DNA of 64,000 nucleotides from Mucilaginibacter rigui (GCF_014773275.1 NZ_JACWMW010000005.1:1-64000); one strand, 5' to 3'; counted from the stretch's first letter, positions 1 through 8,591 are shown. Translations and numbers: made by a program. The notes: generated by a model not told the origin, from the sequence alone.

Positions 1-1
1 A

Positions 2-265
2 GTTAGCTTAAGTAATACCGGTTCAACCGACCACCTTTCGTTCGATTGGGCGGGGATCCCGGGTTTCCAGTTTGTTCAAGACCCGATAGATTATGAAACC
101 AAAACCCACCACAGCAACCAGGACAACTACGACCACTTGCAGATAGACGATCTTAAACAGGCGGCAATCATCGTAGCATCGTTTGTATACCAAACCAGCG
201 TAGAAAAAGATATGATGCCACGCAAACCGCTGGTAAAAGAGATCTTTGCATTTGATGGTTTGTAA
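2..265 (+). CDS. M28 family metallopeptidase, C-terminal end (partial)
   Basis: Only the last 87 codons are in the window; the gene continues to the left. The reading frame opens at base 2 and stops with TAA at 263-265. The visible part holds TDHLSFDWAGIPGF followed by HHSNQDNYDHL. This resembles the end of M28 zinc aminopeptidases/carboxypeptidase Q proteins of Bacteroidota, where a late His (here in the HHSNQD stretch) is the last metal ligand. The family is exported and trims peptides. A strong hairpin terminator follows 20 bp after the stop, so this is the last gene of its transcript. The assignment rests on the C-terminal motif only; the signal peptide and the other metal ligands cannot be seen. 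Confidence 0.75.
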   Translation, partial: VSLSNTGSTDHLSFDWAGIPGFQFVQDPIDYETKTHHSNQDNYDHLQIDDLKQAAIIVASFVYQTSVEKDMMPRKPLVKEIFAFDGL

Positions 266-285
266 GAAACTTATTTGATAGGGAA

Positions 286-313
286 AAGGCCTTAGCAACT
301 GCTAAGGCCTTTT
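286..313 (+). terminator. Rho-independent terminator of the M28 gene
   Basis: Perfect 11-bp stem (AAGGCCTTAGC / GCTAAGGCCTT) with a 4-nt AACT loop, running into a short T tract, 20 bp after the stop codon. Confidence 0.9.
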
Positions 314-582
314 CTATTCTACCGCCATTAATTACAATTCACAAAGCAATTTCCTATCGGGCATGTAGGATGCTTAAAATTAATGCCGCAAACTTTTTTA
401 TTGGTGGCACTATTTTGCCCGCATGCAAAAAGCATAAAACACTGTATATAAGACAAATACGACCGTTCACAGGTGTTCATGACAGTGAACGTGAACACTA
501 TACGGCTGCGAGGGCCGTTTTTGGGCGGTTTAGGGGCGATTAAAGGGCGGTTTAGGTGGTGCCTAAACAGTTGTTAAAAATT
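314..582. other. Intergenic region with short repeats, no gene
   Basis: No credible coding frame is seen. Two items stand out. One is a cluster of GTTCAC/GTGAAC half-sites at 464-497, which forms an imperfect hairpin. The other is a direct repeat of GGGCGGTTTAGG at 523-534 and 545-556; the second copy is followed by CCTAAAC, giving a GTTTAGG/CCTAAAC hairpin (550-568). That hairpin lies just downstream of the leftward small gene but lacks a T run, so a terminator role is uncertain. Confidence 0.6.
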
Positions 583-870
583 TTACTCCTCTATCTTATT
601 GATCAGAATTGACAAACCTGTTTTCACCTTCTTTATCAATCCGGCCAGCTCCCCCGGCGACATATCCTGTTGAAGGTCGTCCTCATTAATATCGTTCATT
701 TTATCGAGGATGGCATCCAAACCCAGGTCGTGTTCTTCGTTCAGGTTATCGCCATCAAGTTCAAGTACTACAAAAAGGCTGGAGAGGTGCTGATAATAAG
801 TATCGGTTGTCAGCTTATCAAGTGTATGGTATTCCAGTTTTAGGCGGTATAAAAAATCCTCTAATATCAT
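583..870 (-). CDS. Small acidic hypothetical protein (95 aa)
   Basis: A 95-residue protein rich in Asp, Glu and Leu, with no signal peptide or membrane segment. The middle (about residues 40-65) is strongly acidic, and the C-terminus (GLIKKVKTGLSILINKIEE) looks like an amphipathic helix. It is the last gene of a leftward cluster, starting 18 bp after the lipoprotein gene, and is probably co-transcribed with it and with the hexosaminidase gene. I do not recognise a family. The codon use matches its neighbours and the frame is clean, which supports a real gene. Confidence 0.65.
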   Translation of the reverse strand: MILEDFLYRLKLEYHTLDKLTTDTYYQHLSSLFVVLELDGDNLNEEHDLGLDAILDKMNDINEDDLQQDMSPGELAGLIKKVKTGLSILINKIEE

Positions 871-888
871 TAGCTTAGTTATCCGCGG

Positions 889-1635
889 TTAATCCCTGTG
901 CCTGCGGCGGCGTTTACGGGTTTCGGTTTGTTTACGTTTTTTTGATTTGCTTACTGTTTGCTTTTGCTCAGGTTGTTTAACTTCCTGTTTTGTAGCCTGT
1001 TGGTCTGTCTTGATTAAAGCAGAATCAACACTCAATTGCTTAACTGTAAAGTTATTGCTGCGCAGGCTATACTCCAGTTGGCGTTTTGCACCGGTTGGCT
1101 TGGCTAAAGAGTCGTTACTGGCATAAATTGGAAACTCGCGGATAAGCTTACCTTCTTTGATATAGAAATTATCGTTACCACGATAACCTTTGCGTTGCGA
1201 GCTGGTCAGCTTTGGGAAATCCAGCTTATCGGCATCGTTGTTATTAAACTCAAAAGCGTAGATCCTGGCGTAATTTACCGTGTCCTTTCCTTTCGATTGG
1301 ATCAGGATCTCGGGGTTACCATCCAGGTCCATATCGGCGTTGTATACATCGGTGATGGTGCCGTCCAGATCGCCGGTGGTAGTAGTGTATTTCATCTTCG
1401 ATGAGTCGGAATGCAATATGGCAAAGGCACCAACCTGGGTTGAACCCCTGCCCCAGCTTACCACATCATATGTTTGGCCCGGCGATACTTCTATCGCCTT
1501 GTGAAACCGGAATGGTTGCATTAAAGCCGGTTTAGCTGCCACGGTATTGTTTGCAACAGGCTTTTTATCATCGCTGCCACAGCCTGCTATCAATATCCCA
1601 ATTGCCGATATGAATAAATAGTTTTTAAAATTCAT
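889..1635 (-). CDS. Exported lipoprotein of unknown function with a basic C-terminal tail
   Basis: A 248-residue protein with a lipoprotein signal: hydrophobic residues 6-16, then a lipobox ending in IAGC (Cys19). Around residue 100 it has DMDLDGNPEILIQ, which resembles the Asp-rich calcium-binding loops of FG-GAP/VCBS-type proteins. The body is otherwise unrecognised. The last 20 or so residues are almost all Lys and Arg (KSKKRK, RKRRRRHRD), preceded by a Gln/Lys-rich linker; this is odd for an envelope lipoprotein. It lies 14 bp downstream of the GH20 gene and probably shares its transcript. A role linked to that enzyme is only inference. Confidence 0.75.
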   Translation of the reverse strand: MNFKNYLFISAIGILIAGCGSDDKKPVANNTVAAKPALMQPFRFHKAIEVSPGQTYDVVSWGRGSTQVGAFAILHSDSSKMKYTTTTGDLDGTITDVYNADMDLDGNPEILIQSKGKDTVNYARIYAFEFNNNDADKLDFPKLTSSQRKGYRGNDNFYIKEGKLIREFPIYASNDSLAKPTGAKRQLEYSLRSNNFTVKQLSVDSALIKTDQQATKQEVKQPEQKQTVSKSKKRKQTETRKRRRRHRD

Positions 1636-1649
1636 ACTTAATATAGCGA

Positions 1650-3965
1650 TTAGTTAAACATCATATCCGGCGATACCTCGCCCTTTGGCTTACCCGGTAT
1701 GGTCATATAAACCCGTAAACCACTGCCTGATGAATTTGCATCCACATATTTTATAGTGATCCTATGATACCCTTTAAGCAATGGTATTACGCCCTGCTGC
1801 TCAACAGGCCCGGTGCGGCCATCGTTATCAACAATCGGCACATCATCGATCAGTAAAACTGAGCCATTTGATGATGCCGTTGAAAAACCGTAATTGCCAT
1901 CAACATCAGCTTTTAAATAACCGTTGAATACCACGCCATATTTGTTAAACGCTTTTTTGAAGGCGCTTAGTGCAGTACTAAAGCTTTTTGCCACACCTGT
2001 ATCAATTACCGCTGCAGGGTTTATCTGCGTAGTGTTTACATAAGTACCTGCAGATGCCTGGTATTTTAATCCCGGTGTGTTGCCTGTGTAGTTAACCGCG
2101 GCCAACGGTGCTTTATTAAACATTTTAGCAGCAGTAATAACGCTGCGTTTACCGGTAGGCGTTACTACAATTGTTTTCAGGTCGCGGTATTCATCTAAGG
2201 GTACAGGGTAGCTCATGGGGCCCGTGTATAAGAGCTCTGTTTCGCGCGGGGTATAACCATCTATGGTATAATAGATCTTAGCCCCTTTAACCGGCGATTT
2301 AAGATTAACGTTAAGCGTGCTGCCAATCATCACCGTATCGGCATTACCAATAGCAGGCGGAACGCGATAGTTATAACCGTTTTTATCAAGGCGGGCCAGG
2401 TGTTGGGGTAAACGCGCTTCCGAAAAATCCTGGTAATTTTTGTTGGCTGTTGGTGTCCAAGCCACTTCAGATAATGCCAGCATACGTGGCAACACCATAT
2501 ATTCTATCTTAGTTTCGGTAGTAATATATTCTGTCCAAAGGTTGGCCTGCACGCCTTTAATGTACTTTTGTTGAGCGGGTGTTAAAGCTGCGGGCGTTGG
2601 GTTGTAGGCATACGTTTTCTGGATAGGTGCATTACCGCCAATACCAACCGGCTCCTGGTTAATTTTGCCCTGTGCGTGGTCAAAATATAAGCCCTGGCTA
2701 CTTGGGGTCATGATCACATCGTGGCTCTCTTTAGCAGCTTGTATACCGCCTTCTTCGCCCCTCCAGCTCATTACAGTGGCATTGGGTGCCAGTCCGCCTT
2801 CCAGTATCTCATCCCAGCCAATAATGCTGCGGCCTTTGCTGTTTACAAATTTCTCCATCCGCTGGATGAAATAGCTTTGCAAACCATGTTCGTTTTTTAA
2901 TTTTAAGCGTTTGATCAGGTCCTGACAAAATTTTGATTGCTTCCACACATCTTTAGGAGCCTCATCGCCACCTATGTGGATGTATTTACTTGGGAAAAGG
3001 TCTATCACCTCTGTCAACACATCCTCCAAAAAGCTAAACGTTTTTTCAGACGGGCAATAGATATTGTTAAACACTCCCCATTTACCAGATACCTCATACT
3101 TTTGGCTTGGGTCGCAGCTTAACTCGGGGTATGCGGCTAATGCAGCTAAGGCGTGGCCGGGCATTTCAATTTCGGGTACGATGGTGATATAGCGGTCGGC
3201 AGCGTATTTGATCACATCGCGGATCTGATCCTGCGTGTAATAACCAGATACCGGCACACCATCATACTGCAACGGTGTGCGGTCTTTATAGTTACCGATA
3301 ACGCTTTCCTTACGCATGCTGCCAACTGAAGTAAGTTTTGGATATTTTTTGATCTCTATACGCCAGCCCTGGTCGTCGGTTAAGTGCCAGTGGAAGGTGT
3401 TCAGCTTGTAGGTTGCCATCAGGTCGATATATCTTTTTACAAACTCTACCGAGAAAAAGTGGCGGCAAACATCAAGCATCATGCCCCTGTAGCCAAAGCG
3501 CGGGTAATCTTCAATAGTTACGGCCGGTAACTTGGCGGTAGCGGCCCTTTCAATTGGAATAAGCTGTATCAGCGTTTGGATACCGTAAAACAAACCGGCG
3601 CCCTTACCGGCAACCGTAATTTGCTGCGGGGTGATGGTTAGGCGGTAACCCTCGGCAGGCAGGTTTTCTGTACCTGCTGATGTTAAATAAATAGATGTTG
3701 TACTAACCCTTGCATTGCGTAAAGCAACCTGTTTGTTGTAGGCCATGTTATTGGCCAGGTACGATGAGAAGAACTGTACCGCCTTATTATTTGGCGTATC
3801 GGCCTGTATAATGGTTTCCTGACTTAGAATAAATTCGCCGGGGGCTTTTTTTACTGATACAGGAGCAGGTATGATACCTGCGTATGGGTCTGTATTCTGG
3901 GCATTAACACAAAAAGACGATGCCACCAGTAAAGCAGCCAACAGTACATGTTTTCTTTTATTCAT
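1650..3965 (-). CDS. Exported beta-N-acetylhexosaminidase, GH20, with PA14-like domain
   Basis: A 771-residue secreted glycosidase that removes terminal N-acetylglucosamine or N-acetylgalactosamine residues from chitin fragments, peptidoglycan or glycans. A signal peptide (residues 1-22, ending VNAQ) is followed by a GH20b domain (about 30-150), then the TIM barrel starting near RFGYRGMMLD (about 156-165). The catalytic Asp-Glu pair is Asp334-Glu335 in HIGGDEAPK; the substrate-assisted mechanism uses this pair. After the barrel comes a chitobiase-type C-terminal domain (about 545-625), then a PA14-like domain (about 640-770) containing NGYLKADVDGNYGF. PA14 domains often bind sugars. It is first in a leftward three-gene cluster. 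The family call is firm; the natural substrate is not known. Confidence 0.95.
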   Translation of the reverse strand: MNKRKHVLLAALLVASSFCVNAQNTDPYAGIIPAPVSVKKAPGEFILSQETIIQADTPNNKAVQFFSSYLANNMAYNKQVALRNARVSTTSIYLTSAGTENLPAEGYRLTITPQQITVAGKGAGLFYGIQTLIQLIPIERAATAKLPAVTIEDYPRFGYRGMMLDVCRHFFSVEFVKRYIDLMATYKLNTFHWHLTDDQGWRIEIKKYPKLTSVGSMRKESVIGNYKDRTPLQYDGVPVSGYYTQDQIRDVIKYAADRYITIVPEIEMPGHALAALAAYPELSCDPSQKYEVSGKWGVFNNIYCPSEKTFSFLEDVLTEVIDLFPSKYIHIGGDEAPKDVWKQSKFCQDLIKRLKLKNEHGLQSYFIQRMEKFVNSKGRSIIGWDEILEGGLAPNATVMSWRGEEGGIQAAKESHDVIMTPSSQGLYFDHAQGKINQEPVGIGGNAPIQKTYAYNPTPAALTPAQQKYIKGVQANLWTEYITTETKIEYMVLPRMLALSEVAWTPTANKNYQDFSEARLPQHLARLDKNGYNYRVPPAIGNADTVMIGSTLNVNLKSPVKGAKIYYTIDGYTPRETELLYTGPMSYPVPLDEYRDLKTIVVTPTGKRSVITAAKMFNKAPLAAVNYTGNTPGLKYQASAGTYVNTTQINPAAVIDTGVAKSFSTALSAFKKAFNKYGVVFNGYLKADVDGNYGFSTASSNGSVLLIDDVPIVDNDGRTGPVEQQGVIPLLKGYHRITIKYVDANSSGSGLRVYMTIPGKPKGEVSPDMMFN

Positions 3966-4060
3966 AGTAAAAACCGATCAGGTGTATAATGAGGTGGTGA
4001 ATTTAGCATTATTTAAAAAATATGCACCACAATCACTCAAAAATTACACAAACAGAAACA

Positions 4061-4095
4061 AAAAAGCCGTATTCTTATTAGGAATACGGCTTTTT
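4061..4095. terminator. Bidirectional-type terminator between trxB and the GH20 gene
   Basis: A perfect 14-bp stem (AAAAAGCCGTATTC / GAATACGGCTTTTT) with a 7-nt loop. T runs occur on both strands. It lies 45 bp past the trxB stop on the minus strand. Confidence 0.85.
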
Positions 4096-4115
4096 AAAAT
4101 ATTTTAATTTGTGGT

Positions 4116-4139
4116 AGACGCGAAGTATCGCGTCTCTAC
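4116..4139. repeat. Palindromic repeat element, copy 1
   Basis: AGACGCGA-AGTA-TCGCGTCT is an 8-bp perfect inverted repeat followed by CTAC. The same 24-base core recurs at 6867-6890. It sits 1 bp after the trxB stop (minus strand). No T run follows on the minus strand, so this copy is not an obvious terminator. Confidence 0.8.
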
Positions 4140-4140
4140 T

Positions 4141-5097
4141 TTACGCTGTTACAACGTGCTCTTTAGCAGCCAGATAACGCTCGGCATCTATAGCAGCCAT
4201 GCAACCTGTACCTGCAGCGGTAACTGCCTGGCGGTAGATATGATCCTGCGCATCGCCGCAGCAAAATACACCTTCTACATTTGTTTCGGTAGAACCCGGA
4301 CGGGTGATGATATAACCGGTTTCATCCATGTGGATAGTGCCGCGGAAGATATCAGTGTTTGGTTTATGACCGATAGCTACAAAGAAACCGGTAACATCCA
4401 GTATCCTGTCTTCGTTAGTTACATTATTGCACACCTTAACCGCGTTAACGCTTTGGCCATCGCCAAGTATTTCAATGGTATCGGTATTGTATAAGACCTC
4501 GATATTAGGCGTGTTCAACACGCGGTGTACCATTGCTTTTGAAGCACGGAACTCATCGCGGCGAACGATCATGTAAACTTTACGGGCTAATTTAGCCAGG
4601 TAAGTTGCTTCTTCGGCAGCGGTATCACCGGCACCTACTATGGCTACATCCTGTCCTTTAAAGAAAAAGCCGTCGCAAACCGCACAGGCCGAAACACCAA
4701 AACCGCTATATTTTTGTTCAGACTCTAAACCCAGCCATTTTGCTGATGCGCCGGTAGAGATGATAACAGTATCGGCCAGTATAGTTTTGCTTTCGTCAAC
4801 CGTAACCTTGTGTGGCAACGATGAAAAATCAACTGAACTTACGTAACCAAAGCGGATATCGGTACCCAGGCGTTCTGCCTGTTTGCGAAAATCTTCCATC
4901 ATTTCAGGTCCCATAATACCATTAGGATACCCCGGGAAATTCTCAACATCGGTAGTTTGGGTAAGCTGCCCGCCGGCAAGCATACCTGTGTACATAACCG
5001 GGTGCAGATCGGCGCGCGAAGCATAAATTGCTGCGGTATATCCCGCCGGGCCCGACCCTATAATAAGGCACTTTACGTGTTCAATATCTTGTGACAT
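4141..5097 (-). CDS. trxB: Thioredoxin-disulfide reductase
   Basis: A 318-residue FAD/NADPH flavoenzyme that reduces thioredoxin in the cytoplasm. Visible marks are the N-terminal FAD-binding GSGPAG (residues 14-19), the redox pair CAVC (Cys138 and Cys141), the NADPH-binding GAGDTAAEE, and the C-terminal FAD motif CGDAQD. Length and motif order match the low-molecular-weight bacterial enzyme. It is a single gene flanked by intergenic DNA, with a hairpin terminator and a palindromic repeat downstream. The call is very secure. Confidence 0.97.
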   Translation of the reverse strand: MSQDIEHVKCLIIGSGPAGYTAAIYASRADLHPVMYTGMLAGGQLTQTTDVENFPGYPNGIMGPEMMEDFRKQAERLGTDIRFGYVSSVDFSSLPHKVTVDESKTILADTVIISTGASAKWLGLESEQKYSGFGVSACAVCDGFFFKGQDVAIVGAGDTAAEEATYLAKLARKVYMIVRRDEFRASKAMVHRVLNTPNIEVLYNTDTIEILGDGQSVNAVKVCNNVTNEDRILDVTGFFVAIGHKPNTDIFRGTIHMDETGYIITRPGSTETNVEGVFCCGDAQDHIYRQAVTAAGTGCMAAIDAERYLAAKEHVVTA

Positions 5098-5184
5098 TTG
5101 TATTTTTATAATGAGATGCGAATTTAAGATTTATAGATGACTGCGCCAATAGGTAATAGTCAAGATACTGCCATACCTTAATGA

Positions 5185-6360
5185 CTATTTACCAACATTA
5201 GCCTTTAACACCCTGATAAAATTACCGCCCAATATCTTATCTATATCCTTTTCGCTGTAGCCAAGCTTTAGTAGCTCGGCGGTAAGCTTTGGGTAGTCGG
5301 TAACACTGTCTAAACCCAGTGGGTACGATTCTGCACCGTCAAAATCCGAGCCTATGCCCACGTGGTCGGCCCCTATCAGTTTCACCATATAGTCGATATG
5401 TTTAACGAGCATGCTCAGCGGCGGGCGTAACTCGTCGGCTTCGCTTTTGTGGATAACATTCAAACGTATGCTGGCCAGATCGTAGTCATTATAGATCTTT
5501 ATCAGCGAATCAAGTTCAGTTTTGTGCTTTGTAAGATAAGTTTCGTGCTTTGCATCGTAGGTACTATCTATAAAACCACTGTAAAAGTTCAGGAACACCA
5601 CCCCGCCATTTTGGGCGATGGCTTTTAGCTGGTAATCCTTCAGATTACGCCTGTGTGGGTTAAGCGCATAAGCACAACTATGTGATGCAATAACCGGCTT
5701 TGTTGTGATAGCCATTACATCGTTAAAAGTTTGCTCGCCGGGATGGGAAAGGTCTATCATCACCCCCAATTTATTCAGGCGCTGTACCACCTGTTTACCC
5801 AAATCGTTTAAACCCTTGTGTTTTAATGTATCCGCATGCAAAACTTCATCGCGTGCAGATGATGCCCAACTGGTGCTGTTATTCCAGGTAAGGGTTAGGT
5901 ATACCATTCCACGCTTATGCAGACTGTCGATATAATCCAACCTGTCTTCTATCATATGCCCGCCTTCTACACCTATCATAGCGGCAAGCTTTTTCTGCTT
6001 AACCGTTTTTTGCAGGTCGGCAGCTGTACGCACCAATTTTATCTTATCGGGATTGCGGCTGATGAGTGCATATAATGAATCTATCTCACGGTTGGCATAG
6101 GCGTAAGCTGTACCGTTACCGTACTGATCGCCGCACCAGATAGAGAATACCTGCACGTCCAATCCGGCTGTTTTGGCGCGTACCAAATCGAAATTGCCGG
6201 TAGTTTGGAGCTTGCCTAAATCTGCTTTTGTGATCAGTTGGTTGGATATCGCATCATTATGCGTATCAACCAGAATAGCACGCTGATGGATCTGGTTGAC
6301 GTTTTGGGCGGATGCGATGATTGTAAATAGTAACAGAAATGGCAGAAGGAGCTTTTTCAT
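5185..6360 (-). CDS. Exported membrane dipeptidase, peptidase family M19
   Basis: A 391-residue protein with a signal peptide (residues 1-19, ending ASAQ). It carries VDTHND near residues 31-36 (metal ligands His34 and Asp36), a metal-bridging Glu in GVEGGHM, His in DLSHP and SHSCAYAL, and GIGSDFDG near the C-terminus. These are the zinc-binding marks of renal dipeptidase-like M19 enzymes, which cleave dipeptides, including some with D-residues. In Bacteroidota such enzymes are periplasmic. A near-consensus -7-like box (TATCTTTA) lies just upstream of the ATG. The family call is firm and the substrate is unknown. Confidence 0.92.
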   Translation of the reverse strand: MKKLLLPFLLLFTIIASAQNVNQIHQRAILVDTHNDAISNQLITKADLGKLQTTGNFDLVRAKTAGLDVQVFSIWCGDQYGNGTAYAYANREIDSLYALISRNPDKIKLVRTAADLQKTVKQKKLAAMIGVEGGHMIEDRLDYIDSLHKRGMVYLTLTWNNSTSWASSARDEVLHADTLKHKGLNDLGKQVVQRLNKLGVMIDLSHPGEQTFNDVMAITTKPVIASHSCAYALNPHRRNLKDYQLKAIAQNGGVVFLNFYSGFIDSTYDAKHETYLTKHKTELDSLIKIYNDYDLASIRLNVIHKSEADELRPPLSMLVKHIDYMVKLIGADHVGIGSDFDGAESYPLGLDSVTDYPKLTAELLKLGYSEKDIDKILGGNFIRVLKANVGK

Positions 6361-6385
6361 TTTTTAAAGATAGTGATTACACCGT

Positions 6386-6847
6386 TTAAAAATGAAAACC
6401 GGATTGATAAACGAAATAAAGTATAGAACCAATAATTGCTAAAGTACCAATCACCACACATACCGGACCGATAGCTTTTGCATTAAAATCATCTATCACA
6501 AAATCTTTAATATTCTTTGGATCATAAATTACAGTCACTTTATCCCCTTCTTTATAAGAAGGATTAATAACCGAGTGTTTTGAACTTATGCCAAACGTAT
6601 ATTTTTCAGTCACCCACTCTTTATCAATGGTAACAAACCTTATAATTGGAGAATACAATGTTTGGCCGTTAACCCCAATGCTACCGGCTTCTTCTTCCAT
6701 GGCAAAAACCACACCCTCAGCTTTAATACCGACAGCAATTATTTTTTTGCGTTTTGCCGAGATGCCACTCCCTGCAACAATAAGTGCAACACCAATTAAA
6801 CCAACCACTATTTCAATATAATTGGCATCGCTTAAATCAATATTCAT
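6386..6847 (-). CDS. DUF3592-type membrane protein
   Basis: A 153-residue protein with an N-terminal membrane segment (about residues 11-27), a soluble beta-rich middle part, and a second membrane segment near the C-terminus (about 128-147). The middle holds a YSPIIRF-type stretch and DKVTVIYDPKN, typical of DUF3592 proteins, whose function is unknown. It is separated from the dipeptidase gene by 25 bp, so co-transcription is possible. The palindromic repeat/terminator upstream separates it from the carboxyltransferase gene. Confidence 0.75.
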   Translation of the reverse strand: MNIDLSDANYIEIVVGLIGVALIVAGSGISAKRKKIIAVGIKAEGVVFAMEEEAGSIGVNGQTLYSPIIRFVTIDKEWVTEKYTFGISSKHSVINPSYKEGDKVTVIYDPKNIKDFVIDDFNAKAIGPVCVVIGTLAIIGSILYFVYQSGFHF

Positions 6848-6861
6848 AATAACTAATGTAT

Positions 6862-6891
6862 AAAAAAGACGCGAAGTATCGCGTCTCTACA
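6862..6891 (-). terminator. Palindromic repeat, copy 2, acting as a terminator
   Basis: Same 24-base core as at 4116-4139 (AGACGCGA-AGTA-TCGCGTCT-CTAC). Here the minus strand reads hairpin followed by six T, 6 bp after the stop of the carboxyltransferase gene, which makes it a credible intrinsic terminator. Confidence 0.75.
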
Positions 6892-6896
6892 ATTAC

Positions 6897-8525
6897 CTAC
6901 GTCTGAATAACCCCCACGTTAAAAGTTTTTTCTATCGGCGCATGATTGGCGGCTTCTATCCCCATGGAGATTACCTTGCGGGTTTCCAGTGGGTCGATAA
7001 TACCATCCACCCAAAGCCTTGCGGCGGCATAGTATGGCGTGGTTTGGGCGTTGTACCGGTCGGTCGTTTGTTTCAGCAGTTCAGCCTCTTTTACATCGTC
7101 AACCTCTTCGCCTTTGGCTTTTAAACCGGCGGCCTGCATTTGCACCAATACTTTGGCGGCCTGCGCGCCGCCCATTACCGCTATTTTGGCTGATGGCCAG
7201 GCGTATATTAAGCGTGGATCATAAGCTTTACCGCACATGGCATAATTGCCTGCGCCGTATGAGTTACCTACCACAATGGTAAATTTTGGCACTACAGAGT
7301 TTGATACCGCATTTACCATTTTGGCGCCGTCTTTTATAATGCCACCATGTTCGCTACGGCTGCCCACCATAAAGCCGGTAACATCCTGCAGAAAAACCAG
7401 CGGAATTTTCTTTTGGTTACAGTTCATGATAAAACGGGTAGCTTTATCAGCCGAATCGGAATAAATAACCCCGCCAAACTGCATCTCGCCTTTTTTTGAT
7501 TTGATAACCTTGCGTTGGTTGGCCACAATGCCAACAGCCCAGCCATCAACCCGGCCAAGGCCACAAATGATGGATTGACCATAACCTGCTTTATATTCTT
7601 CAAATTCCGAATCATCAACCAGGCGTTTGATGATCTCGTACATATCGTAAGCTTTGTCGCGTGTATCGGGCAGGATGCCGTAAATATCTTTTTCGTTTAG
7701 TTTGGGTGCCGATGGTCTTATCCTGTCGAACCCGGCTTTGTTATAATCGCCCACCTTGTTCATGATGTTGCGGATAGAATCGAGGCAGGCTTTATCGTTA
7801 GGTTGCTTATAATCTGTTACGCCCGAGATCTCGCACTGCGTGGTTGCGCCGCCAAGGGTTTCGTTATCCACATCCTCGCCTATGGCTGATTTAACCAGGT
7901 ATGAGCCAGCCAGGAATACTGAGCCGGTGCCTTCTACTATCATGGCCTCATCGCTCATAATAGGCAGATAAGCCCCACCCGCCACGCACGAGCCCATGAT
8001 GGCAGCTATCTGAATGATACCCATACTACTCATTTGCGCATTATTGCGAAAAATACGGCCAAAGTGTTCTTTATCGGGGAAGATCTCGTCCTGCAGAGGC
8101 AGATATACACCGGCCGAATCTACCAGGTAGATAATAGGCAGGCGGTTCTCCATTGCTATCTCTTGCGCGCGCAGGTTTTTCTTGGCTGTTATTGGGAACC
8201 AGGCACCCGCTTTAACTGTAGCATCATTAGCAACAATTACACATTGCCTGCCGCTTACATAACCTATGCCGCAAACAACACCACCACTTGGGCAGCCGCC
8301 ATGCTCGGCGTACATGCCATCGGCCGTAAAAGCCCCTATCTCAAGCCAGGGTTTATCGTCGTCTATGAGGTAGTCAACGCGCTCGCGGGCAAGCATTTTA
8401 CCTTTTTCCTTTTGTTTAGCAGCAGCTTTTTCGCCACCACCGAGGTGTATTTTTTTTAGCCTTGTGTTAAATTCGTAAACGAGTTGTTTGTTAACATCCT
8501 CATTTTTATTGAATTCCAGATCCAT
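6897..8525 (-). CDS. Acyl-CoA carboxylase carboxyltransferase (beta) subunit, methylcrotonyl-CoA type
   Basis: A 542-residue carboxyltransferase that moves CO2 from carboxybiotin to an acyl-CoA. The start chosen is MDLEFNKNED; a longer open frame upstream (32 more residues) has an unlikely composition. The protein has KGKMLARERVDYL, VIVANDATVKAGAW, YLVDSAGVYLPLQDE, and a C-terminal half with GSYGAGNYAMCGKAYDP-like sequence. VIVANDATVKAG, the residues after it and the HFGRIF stretch resemble methylcrotonyl-CoA carboxylase beta subunits (leucine degradation) more than propionyl-CoA carboxylase. No biotin-bearing alpha subunit is in the window, so the substrate remains inferred. Confidence 0.88.
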   Translation of the reverse strand: MDLEFNKNEDVNKQLVYEFNTRLKKIHLGGGEKAAAKQKEKGKMLARERVDYLIDDDKPWLEIGAFTADGMYAEHGGCPSGGVVCGIGYVSGRQCVIVANDATVKAGAWFPITAKKNLRAQEIAMENRLPIIYLVDSAGVYLPLQDEIFPDKEHFGRIFRNNAQMSSMGIIQIAAIMGSCVAGGAYLPIMSDEAMIVEGTGSVFLAGSYLVKSAIGEDVDNETLGGATTQCEISGVTDYKQPNDKACLDSIRNIMNKVGDYNKAGFDRIRPSAPKLNEKDIYGILPDTRDKAYDMYEIIKRLVDDSEFEEYKAGYGQSIICGLGRVDGWAVGIVANQRKVIKSKKGEMQFGGVIYSDSADKATRFIMNCNQKKIPLVFLQDVTGFMVGSRSEHGGIIKDGAKMVNAVSNSVVPKFTIVVGNSYGAGNYAMCGKAYDPRLIYAWPSAKIAVMGGAQAAKVLVQMQAAGLKAKGEEVDDVKEAELLKQTTDRYNAQTTPYYAAARLWVDGIIDPLETRKVISMGIEAANHAPIEKTFNVGVIQT

Positions 8526-8591
8526 ACGCGTTTTATAAATAGGTTGCGTAATTTTAGGAATTATAATTGAAAATAACTTATTGACGGAAGA

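Noticed and set aside
523..556. Possible CRISPR-like repeat array (GGGCGGTTTAGG twice)
   Set aside because: Only two short copies with a 10-base spacer, and no cas gene; not a CRISPR array.
4111..4494. Plus-strand frame of about 127 codons opposite trxB
   Set aside because: Lies entirely antisense to a well-conserved enzyme gene and has no family motif.
8034..8459. Plus-strand frame of about 141 codons opposite the carboxyltransferase gene
   Set aside because: Antisense shadow of a conserved gene; no independent support.
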